From Bacilli bacterium (GTDB taxonomy: Bacteria; Bacillota_I; Bacilli_A; RF39; UBA660), in assembly GCA_017888105.1 (NCBI GenBank), contig JAGHGS010000004.1, positions 1 to 20,094 of the forward strand: DNA of 20,094 bases, read 5' to 3'. Every line of letters begins with the position of its first letter. Positions within the stretch are counted from its first letter, which is position 1. The translations under genes and the position numbers were made by a program. The notes beneath the pieces are model-generated. The model saw only the letters and a list, made by a program, of their open reading frames with translations, made no database searches and was not told the DNA's origin. Shown here piece after piece: positions 14,499 through 20,094 of this stretch.

Positions 14499-16025
14499 AT
14501 GAAAGAAAAATTTTATATTACAACACCAATTTACTATCCAAGTGCTAACTTTCATATCGGACACTGTTATACAACCATTATCGCGGATGCGATAGCAAGA
14601 TATAAAAGATTAACTGGATATGATGTTTATTATCAAACTGGAACGGATGAACATGGTGAAAAAATTGAGAAAAAGGCGCATGAAGCTGGTGTAACCCCAA
14701 AAGAATATGTAGATAAAATAATTGAGGATGCGGAAGATTTATGGAAATCTCTCAATATTTCTTATGATTATTTTATTCGTACCACGGATGAAGATCATGT
14801 AAGAAGAGTTAAGAAGATATTTAAAAAATTATATGATCAAGGTGATATTTATAAAGGAACTTATGAAGGATTATATTGTGTCCCTTGTGAATCATTTTGG
14901 ACTGAATCTCAGCTTGTAGATGGCAAATGTCCAGATTGTGGAAGAGAGATTAAACTAGTAAGTGAAGAAGCATATTTTTTCAAATTATCAAAATACCAAG
15001 ATAGATTAGTAAAATATTATGAAGAACATCCAGACTTTATCTTACCACTATCTCGCAAAAATGAAATGTTAAATAATTTTATTAATCCAGGACTAGAAGA
15101 TTTATGTGTATCAAGAACAAGTTTTACATGGGGTATTCCTGTTGATTTTGATCCGAAACACGTGGTTTATGTATGGGTCGATGCTTTATCTAATTATATT
15201 ACATCACTCGGTTATCCAGAAGATGATACTTTAATGAAAAAATATTGGCCAGCTGATTTACATTTAGTAGGAAAAGAAATCGTAAGATTCCATGTTATTA
15301 TTTGGCCATGTATGTTAATGGCTTTAGGCTTACCTTTACCAAAACAAGTATTTGGTCATGGTTGGTTAAAAATTGATGGAGGTAAAATTTCTAAAAGTCT
15401 AGGAAATTATAAAGATCCAAGAGAATACATCAATGCTTATGGTGTAGATGCCGTAAGATATTATGCCCTAAGGGAAGTACCATTTGGAAGTGATGGCAAC
15501 TTTTCTGAAGAAGCACTTGTATCAAGAACAAATAGTGATTTAGCCAATACTTTAGGTAATTTAGTAAATCGAACTATTTCTATGGAACACAAATATTTTG
15601 ATGGTATTACTAACAATCCGCGTATTTTTGAAGAAATTGATAATGAACTAATAGATAAAGTAAATAATCTAAAAAAGATTGTAGAAGAAAAAATGAATGG
15701 GTTAAAGGTAAACGAAGCAATTGAAGAGATTATGGAAGTACTTCGTAGTTGTAATAAATACATTGATGAAACTACACCATGGACTTTAGCTAAGGATGAA
15801 AGCAAAAAAGAAAGACTTGCAACGTTATTATATAATTTGTTAGAATCAATTCGTATTTGTGCTATATTATTAAGTCCATTTATTCCTGATACTGCGAATA
15901 AAATATTAGAACAACTTAACACCAAAGAAACTAATTATGAAAGTATTAATGAATTTGGTAAATTAGAAGAAGGACTAAAACTAAATGAACCACAAATATT
16001 ATTTAATCGTATTGAAACAAAATAA
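14499..16025 (+). CDS. metG: Methionyl-tRNA synthetase
   Basis: A class I synthetase that charges tRNA-Met. The 508-residue protein has HIGH (19-22) and the KMSKS-loop variant KISKS (296-300). A zinc knuckle has C127, C130, C144 and C147. WVDALSNYITSLGYP and the anticodon-binding helical domain (HKYFDG to the end) follow. It ends without the C-terminal tRNA-binding EMAP/CsaA-like domain that many Bacilli MetG proteins carry. ATG 14499 follows agaaagaaggaaa. It is the second gene after a Met-type T-box, and a terminator follows. Confidence 0.97.
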   Translation: MKEKFYITTPIYYPSANFHIGHCYTTIIADAIARYKRLTGYDVYYQTGTDEHGEKIEKKAHEAGVTPKEYVDKIIEDAEDLWKSLNISYDYFIRTTDEDHVRRVKKIFKKLYDQGDIYKGTYEGLYCVPCESFWTESQLVDGKCPDCGREIKLVSEEAYFFKLSKYQDRLVKYYEEHPDFILPLSRKNEMLNNFINPGLEDLCVSRTSFTWGIPVDFDPKHVVYVWVDALSNYITSLGYPEDDTLMKKYWPADLHLVGKEIVRFHVIIWPCMLMALGLPLPKQVFGHGWLKIDGGKISKSLGNYKDPREYINAYGVDAVRYYALREVPFGSDGNFSEEALVSRTNSDLANTLGNLVNRTISMEHKYFDGITNNPRIFEEIDNELIDKVNNLKKIVEEKMNGLKVNEAIEEIMEVLRSCNKYIDETTPWTLAKDESKKERLATLLYNLLESIRICAILLSPFIPDTANKILEQLNTKETNYESINEFGKLEEGLKLNEPQILFNRIETK

Positions 16026-16031
16026 ATATAT

Positions 16032-16059
16032 TCTCGGGTAAAAACCTGAGATTTTTTTT
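16032..16059 (+). terminator. Rho-independent terminator after metG
   Basis: TCTCGGGT/ACCTGAGA (one G-U pair) with an AAAA loop is followed by eight T residues. It overlaps the end of the convergent mntP-like gene. Confidence 0.85.
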
Positions 16060-16591
16060 ATATTAAATGCATCAAACCTAAGACAAACAAAATAATAGCT
16101 CCTAAAATATTAGCATAAATACCCAATAATTTATTGGCAAATCTTCCAACAATAACTCCTAAAAAAGTAAAAGAAGCACTACATATTGCAAAGATTCCCA
16201 TTGCTAAATAAATATTAGAAGTAATTGCTTTTAATCCCAAACCCAAAGAGAAACTATCTAAACTAACTCCAAAAGCAAACAAAAACATTCCAATGGTAGA
16301 TAAATTAAATTTTTCTTCTTCATGCCTAATAATATCAACAATCATTTGTAAAGAAATAATAATTAGAATAAATCCAAGTAAAATATCATATTTAATTTCA
16401 AATATTTTAATTAATTGTGCACCCAAAATAATACCCAAAAAAGGCATAATAAAGTGCATTAATCCTACAATAAAAGCTAGTTTAAGAGCCTTTTTATTTG
16501 AAACGTTAAACATTCCCACTCCTAAAGATAGTGAAAAAGTATCCATTGAAAGAGCAATACCAATTAAAACAATACTAAATAATTCTCTCAA
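16058..16591 (-). CDS. mntP: MntP/YtaF-family membrane protein (putative manganese efflux)
   Basis: The 177-residue protein has about six hydrophobic segments. Two internally repeated signatures, ALSMDTFSLSLGVG near the N-terminus and GVSLDSFSLGLGL about halfway, carry the conserved membrane Asp of MntP transporters. It is close to the MntP size of about 185. A sporulation-linked YtaF relative is the main alternative, noteworthy because spoIIR lies just upstream on the same strand. The start is TTG 16591 with AGGAGG eight bases upstream (16605-16600); that ribosome site is inside a terminator-like hairpin. Confidence 0.8.
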   Translation of the reverse strand: MRELFSIVLIGIALSMDTFSLSLGVGMFNVSNKKALKLAFIVGLMHFIMPFLGIILGAQLIKIFEIKYDILLGFILIIISLQMIVDIIRHEEEKFNLSTIGMFLFAFGVSLDSFSLGLGLKAITSNIYLAMGIFAICSASFTFLGVIVGRFANKLLGIYANILGAIILFVLGLMHLI

Positions 16592-16592
16592 A

Positions 16593-16628
16593 TAAAAAAC
16601 CTCCTAACACATCATATTAGAGGTTTTT
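16593..16628 (-). terminator. Hairpin/terminator between spoIIR and mntP, containing the mntP ribosome site
   Basis: On the minus strand, AAAAACCTC-TAA pairs with TTA-GAGGTTTTT (one bulged base, 9-nt loop) and a T6 run follows. The 3' arm contains AGGAGG, the Shine-Dalgarno of mntP. It can stop spoIIR transcripts or hide the mntP start. Confidence 0.7.
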
Positions 16629-16632
16629 ACTT

Positions 16633-17136
16633 TTAGAACTGATCTAATAATTTCTTAACATATAACTGATAATCTACATCACTAACATCGGTATCACTGT
16701 TTTCTATTAAACAAAGAGGAGGAAATAAAACGCACCAAAAATTATTACCGGCACCTTCACCTAAAGTAATTACTAAAGATTCATAATTACCAGCGGGATA
16801 CAAAATTCCTTTATAAGTTTTACTAGGAAAATAATTATTTCCATAATTGATTTGAAAAGGGACTTGATAATCATTTACAATATTTTCAATGGTATCCATA
16901 TTATTTTTAATAATATTTCGAACCTCACTTGTATTTTCAGCACCATTAATTAAATTATAAACTTCTTTTTCAACTTGTTCTTTAATCGCTAATTTTTGAG
17001 CTTGATCTTCTAAAGTATTACTATTAGCAATCACCCGAAAGCGTATTGCCTCTCCCGGAATCATAATTTCTTCTTCTTGTTTTCCAAAAATAAATCCCAA
17101 ACTAATTAAAAATAAGATAATAATAATTTTTTTCAA
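16633..17136 (-). CDS. spoIIR: Stage II sporulation protein R
   Basis: SpoIIR is secreted from the forespore and triggers SpoIIGA to process pro-sigmaE in the mother cell. The protein has an N-terminal membrane/signal segment (KKIIIILFLISLGFIFG) and the family hallmarks IRFRVIANSNTLEDQAQKL, NYFPSKTYKGILYPAGNYESL, VTLGEGAGNNFWCVLFPPLC (cited in parts). The frame opens at GTG 17145, but that GTG is part of AGGTGA, the likely ribosome site; TTG 17136, five bases after it, is preferred (167 residues). The family is somewhat longer in Bacillus, mostly in the tail. Confidence 0.94.
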   Translation of the reverse strand: MKKIIIILFLISLGFIFGKQEEEIMIPGEAIRFRVIANSNTLEDQAQKLAIKEQVEKEVYNLINGAENTSEVRNIIKNNMDTIENIVNDYQVPFQINYGNNYFPSKTYKGILYPAGNYESLVITLGEGAGNNFWCVLFPPLCLIENSDTDVSDVDYQLYVKKLLDQF

Positions 17137-17209
17137 ATCGATCACCTAAACTAATTAAGAGAATATTTACAATTTTTATTCAAATTAGACAAGAAAAAGC
17201 GGAAAATGT

Positions 17210-17238
17210 TTGACAAAGAAGAAATTAATAGATATATT
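17210..17238 (+). promoter_or_regulatory. SigA promoter upstream of murA
   Basis: TTGACA (17210-17215), a 17-base spacer, and TATATT (17233-17238). The predicted start is at about 17245, at a run of six G residues. Confidence 0.65.
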
Positions 17239-17244
17239 AATTAC

Positions 17245-17356
17245 GGGGGGAGTATTAAATTTTTTTAATATGCACCAAAAAAAATATTAAACATAAAAAA
17301 TAGTATAAGAGCCTAAATATACTATAATTTTTTTCTTATAGATAGGGTGTGTTAAA
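17245..17356 (+). promoter_or_regulatory. murA leader with G6 tract and two hairpins
   Basis: The leader begins GGGGGGAG (17245-17252). It contains a perfect hairpin TATTAAA-TTTT-TTTAATA (17253-17270), then TAGTATA (17301-17307) pairing with TATACTA (17318-17324) and a T7 run at 17328-17334 that resembles a weak intrinsic terminator. The ribosome site is agggtg, about 7 bases before the murA ATG. It may be an attenuator; no known riboswitch class is recognised. Confidence 0.4.
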
Positions 17357-18610
17357 ATGAAACAAATGATTATTGAAGGAAATCATACATTAAGTGGCGA
17401 CATTTTAATCGGCGGAGCAAAGAATAGTGCGGTAGCTTTAATTCCAGCATCTATTTTAGCAGAAGGAACAAGTGTAATTAAAAATGTACCGAATATATCT
17501 GATCGTGATGCTTTAATTGATATTTTAGAAATACTAAATTGTGATGTAAAATTAGATGAAGATGTTATAAAGATTAATACAAGCAACTTAAAGAATGCAC
17601 TAATTGATGAAGAACATTCCAAAAAACTTCGAGCATCTTACTACTTTATGGGAGCATTACTTGGAAAAGAAAAGTATGTAGAAATATATATACCAGGCGG
17701 ATGTAATATAGGTGCTAGACCAATTGATATTCATATTGATGGATTCAAAGCTTTAGGAGCTGAAATTAAAACTGAAGGAAACAAATATATTTTAAAAGCA
17801 GATAAACTAATTGGAACCGATATTTATTTACGCTTTCAAAGTGTTGGAGCAACGGTAAACTTAATGTTTGCTAGTGTTTTAGCAGAAGGAAAAACAGTAA
17901 TTCATAATGCGGCGAAGGAAGCCGAAATTGAAAATATAGCTGATTACCTAATTAGTATGGGAGCAAAAATAGAAGGAGCTGGAACCGATGAAATTACCAT
18001 TTATGGAGTAGATAAACTTCATGGAGGAAATATATCTGTTTTACCAGATCGAATTGAAGCGGGAACTTATATTATTTTAGGAGCTTTAGTCGGAAAAAAT
18101 TTATGCATTAAAAATATTATACCAAAGCATTTAGAAGCTTTAACAAGCAAATTAAAAGATATGGCATCAGATATTACAATCAACGAAGATAATATTATAA
18201 TAAGCAAAGTCGATAATTTGAAACCAACCAATATAAAGACGCTTGTTTATCCTGGATTTCCAACCGATATAGGTCAACCAATGGCAGTATTACTTACACA
18301 AGCAAATGGAACTTCTCTTTTTGAAGAGACAATTTGGGAAAATAGAATGGGGCATGTACCATCTTTAAATAAAATGGGTGCAAATATTACAGTTAAAGGA
18401 ATGACTTCTATAACCATCGGTCCAAGTAAACTCCATGGTTGTGAAGTTGTAGCAACCGATCTTCGTGGTGGAGCAGCGCTTGTTTTAGCAGGACTAACTG
18501 CAACCGGAACAACAATCATAAATGATGTAGAACACATATTAAGAGGATATGAAAACATTGAAGAAAAGCTAACTCAAGTTGGTGCTAAAATTGAAATCAA
18601 AGAAATATAG
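17357..18610 (+). CDS. murA: UDP-N-acetylglucosamine 1-carboxyvinyltransferase
   Basis: MurA catalyses the first committed step of peptidoglycan synthesis, transferring enolpyruvate from PEP to UDP-GlcNAc. The 417-residue length is typical. The N-terminal GGAKNSAV holds K22 and N23. The catalytic C116 lies in PGGCNIGARPIDIHIDGF, so fosfomycin sensitivity is expected from the family. GFPTDIGQPM and the C-terminal DLRGGAALVLAGL are also present. It is monocistronic or nearly so, with a terminator over its stop. Whether it is the MurA1 or MurA2 paralogue cannot be told. Confidence 0.97.
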   Translation: MKQMIIEGNHTLSGDILIGGAKNSAVALIPASILAEGTSVIKNVPNISDRDALIDILEILNCDVKLDEDVIKINTSNLKNALIDEEHSKKLRASYYFMGALLGKEKYVEIYIPGGCNIGARPIDIHIDGFKALGAEIKTEGNKYILKADKLIGTDIYLRFQSVGATVNLMFASVLAEGKTVIHNAAKEAEIENIADYLISMGAKIEGAGTDEITIYGVDKLHGGNISVLPDRIEAGTYIILGALVGKNLCIKNIIPKHLEALTSKLKDMASDITINEDNIIISKVDNLKPTNIKTLVYPGFPTDIGQPMAVLLTQANGTSLFEETIWENRMGHVPSLNKMGANITVKGMTSITIGPSKLHGCEVVATDLRGGAALVLAGLTATGTTIINDVEHILRGYENIEEKLTQVGAKIEIKEI

Positions 18611-18632
18611 TATAATGTACTATATTTTTTTT
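18603..18632 (+). terminator. Rho-independent terminator overlapping the murA stop
   Basis: AAATATAGTA pairs with TACTATATTT (5-nt loop) and is followed by T residues up to 18632. The next ribosome site (gaggtg) begins immediately after, so readthrough may feed the next gene. Confidence 0.7.
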
Positions 18633-18643
18633 GAGGTGAAATT

Positions 18644-19312
18644 ATGAAAAAAAAGATAATATTGATCGCTTTTTTAGGCGGTATATTATCAGTTATTATC
18701 TATTTTTTTACTCAGAGTGATGAATTAATGATCGTATCAATTGGAGATGGTCTTTCTTCTGGTATGACTGCATATGGAATTGAAGGATATAGCTTTAATG
18801 ATTATTTAAAAGAAGATTATTTGTTAAAGCATGAATTAAAAAATTATATGGAATATGCAAGTCCAAACAAAACAATTAAAGAATTAATATATGAAATTAA
18901 AGAAAATAAAAAAATTACCATAAAAAACCAAAAAATAGAAATAAAACAAGCCATAAACAACGCTGATATTCTAACTATAGCAATTGGTATGGATGAACTT
19001 GCCCATATAAAAATTACAAATCAAATAAAAAATGAATATTTACATGATTTAGAAGAGCTTTCAAGTATGATAAATTTGTTAAATGAGAAGAAAGTAATTA
19101 TAATAAGTTTATATACATGGAAAAATAATGATTTTTTAACATTAGAAAAGTTAAATGCCAGCATGCGTGATATTGCCCTAACAAATAATTTTATTTTTAT
19201 TGATATTAATAAAATATTAATGAATAAAGACTACTATTTAACAACAGATAGCTATTATATTAATTATTTAGGACATAAAAGAATATATGAGGAAATAAAA
19301 AAAGTATTGTAA
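18644..19312 (+). CDS. Membrane-anchored SGNH/GDSL-like protein with degenerate active site
   Basis: The 222-residue protein has an N-terminal signal anchor (about residues 4-23) and an extracytoplasmic domain. It follows the SGNH block pattern: block I IGDGLSSG (33-40), a GMDEL segment where active enzymes have GxND, VIIISLYTW, and a final YINYLGH resembling block V. The usual nucleophile Ser of GDS is Gly36 here, and the Asn of GxND is Asp, so hydrolase activity is doubtful unless S38 or S39 substitutes. The ATG follows gaggtg. It lies between murA and rpmE with no functional clue from context. Family assignment is by pattern only. Confidence 0.65.
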   Translation: MKKKIILIAFLGGILSVIIYFFTQSDELMIVSIGDGLSSGMTAYGIEGYSFNDYLKEDYLLKHELKNYMEYASPNKTIKELIYEIKENKKITIKNQKIEIKQAINNADILTIAIGMDELAHIKITNQIKNEYLHDLEELSSMINLLNEKKVIIISLYTWKNNDFLTLEKLNASMRDIALTNNFIFIDINKILMNKDYYLTTDSYYINYLGHKRIYEEIKKVL

Positions 19313-19334
19313 AGTTTTAAAAATATGATATAAT
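19307..19334 (+). promoter_or_regulatory. SigA promoter of rpmE
   Basis: TTGTAA (19307-19312), a 16-base spacer ending in TGA (extended -10), and TATAAT (19329-19334). The predicted start is at about 19341, leaving a leader of about 50 bases. Confidence 0.7.
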
Positions 19335-19390
19335 ACTAAAGACAAACGAATTTACTATGTCAAAAATTTTGATATGGCGGGAGGTAAAAA

Positions 19391-19603
19391 ATGAAAAAGG
19401 GAATACATCCAGAAATGAAAGAAGCAACAATTACTTGTGCTTGTGGAGCTTCATTTAAAACTCATTCAACTAAAGAAAATATTCAAGTTGAAATTTGTAG
19501 TGAATGTCATCCATTCTATACAGGAGCACAAGGTAAAGTTAAGAAAACTGGAAACATTGAAAAATTTAATCGTAAATATGGATTAAATAAAGAAGAGAAC
19601 TAG
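19391..19603 (+). CDS. rpmE: 50S ribosomal protein L31 (zinc-binding type)
   Basis: The 70-residue protein has the L31 pattern MKKGIHPEMKEATI and four zinc-ligand cysteines C16, C18, C36 and C39 (TCACGA and CSECHPFYTG). It is therefore the zinc-containing C+ form, which is replaced by a C- paralogue under zinc limitation in Bacilli. A strong ribosome site, gggaggt, lies five bases before the ATG. It has its own promoter and terminator. Confidence 0.97.
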   Translation: MKKGIHPEMKEATITCACGASFKTHSTKENIQVEICSECHPFYTGAQGKVKKTGNIEKFNRKYGLNKEEN

Positions 19604-19625
19604 TGATTAATCGCTAGTTTTTTTG
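19598..19625 (+). terminator. Rho-independent terminator at the rpmE stop
   Basis: AACTAGTGA/TCGCTAGTT with a TTAA loop (one G-U pair) is followed by a T-run. The stop codon TAG lies in the 5' arm. Confidence 0.85.
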
Positions 19626-19633
19626 TGATCTTT

Positions 19634-19662
19634 TTGACAAATCAAATAAGATCTGTTAAAAT
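19634..19662 (+). promoter_or_regulatory. SigA promoter of the amidoligase gene
   Basis: A perfect TTGACA (19634-19639), a 17-base spacer, and TAAAAT (19657-19662) preceded by TGT (extended -10). Confidence 0.75.
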
Positions 19663-19685
19663 AGCAAATCAAAAGAAGGGGTTTT

Positions 19686-20094
19686 ATGGAAAATTTAACT
19701 TTTGGGGTTGAAATTGAATATCGTGATTTATCAAGAGAATATGTGACCGCATTTATCAAAGAAAAATATCCAGAATGGGAAAGTAAAAAGGAAGATGCTA
19801 TCATTAAAACATCTATAAATCCAATATTAGGAGGAGAGGTAGTATCTCCTGTTCTTACTGACGCAGAAGAAACTTGGCAAGAACTTGATGAAATTTGCTA
19901 TTTTTTCATTCAAAATAAGGCTTCTTCCGTAAACACAGGAGCTCATATCCATATTGGAGCAAATATATTTGAAAATAATTCAATATATTTTTTAAGATTT
20001 ATAAAATTATGGTGTGCTTATGAACATATAATTTATCGCTTTTGTTATGGAGATTACATTTATGCTAGAGATACCCTTTTTGAATATTCAAGAA
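19686..20094 (+). CDS. Putative amidoligase family protein, 5' part (cut by window end)
   Basis: Translation from ATG 19686 (agaagggg five bases upstream) gives MENLTFGVEIEYRDLSREYV and stays open to the window end (136 codons). The FGVEIE opening, GGEVVSPVL and NTGAHIHIG are the recognisable motifs of the ATP-grasp/COOH-NH2-ligase-type amidoligase family (Amidoligase_2), thought to form amide bonds on peptides or cell-wall material. It has its own strong promoter after rpmE. Partners and the C-terminus are outside the window, so the substrate is unknown. Confidence 0.8.
   Translation, partial: MENLTFGVEIEYRDLSREYVTAFIKEKYPEWESKKEDAIIKTSINPILGGEVVSPVLTDAEETWQELDEICYFFIQNKASSVNTGAHIHIGANIFENNSIYFLRFIKLWCAYEHIIYRFCYGDYIYARDTLFEYSR

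Noticed and set aside
15159..15164. CACGTG in metG considered as another parS
   Set aside because: The flanks (GAAACACGTGGTTT) do not have the TGTTT...AAACA arms of parS.
1..20094. CRISPR array, insertion sequence, tRNA or rRNA genes
   Set aside because: No regularly spaced direct repeats, transposase motifs, tRNA cloverleaf or rRNA sequence were seen on either strand.

Overview
The window is very AT-rich DNA from a Gram-positive, spore-forming Firmicute. The gene order and the parS/Noc-type sites suggest Bacilli, probably an uncultured or reduced lineage. It uses the standard bacterial code, because TGA clearly ends ricT and pth. Sporulation genes (bofA-like, ricT, spoVT, spoIIR) and the run dnaX-ybaB-recR-bofA-holB-ricT-trmN6-pth-mfd-spoVT-metG match the origin-proximal region of Bacillus-like chromosomes.

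Layout. Positions 1-1314 hold the 3' part of gyrA, which carries an in-frame TAA at 58-60. Positions 1315-1960 are a gene-free, very AT-rich stretch with five parS (ParB/Spo0J) sites and two perfect DnaA boxes, which looks like a chromosome-segregation or origin-type locus. The small SRP RNA follows at 1962-2037. Positions 2055-11421 are a dense plus-strand block: tadA, dnaX, ybaB, recR, bofA-like, holB, ricT, trmN6, pth and mfd. Several of these overlap by a few bases (ybaB/recR, holB/ricT, ricT/trmN6, trmN6/pth), which indicates translational coupling. Embedded in this block are four copies of a palindrome matching the Noc nucleoid-occlusion site ATTTCCCGGGAAAT.

Positions 11422-13040 interrupt the conserved mfd-spoVT neighbourhood. 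They hold a minus-strand DUF1016/YhcG-like PD-(D/E)XK nuclease gene flanked by two short, GC-richer, mutually homologous cassettes. The cassettes encode the end of an Asn-rich variable (C-type-lectin-like or DUF6273-like) surface-protein domain. This is the most unusual part of the window and the best candidate for an undescribed variable-cassette system, although no reverse transcriptase or intact target gene is visible here.

Positions 13096-16025 hold spoVT, then a methionine-type T-box leader controlling a HAD phosphatase and metG. Positions 16058-17136 hold two minus-strand genes, mntP-like and spoIIR. Positions 17357-20094 hold murA, a degenerate SGNH-like membrane-anchored protein, rpmE (L31), and the start of an amidoligase gene cut by the window edge.

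Functionally the window combines DNA replication and repair (gyrA, dnaX, holB, recR, mfd), chromosome organisation sites (parS, Noc sites), translation (SRP RNA, tadA, trmN6, pth, metG, rpmE), sporulation control and cell-wall synthesis (murA).
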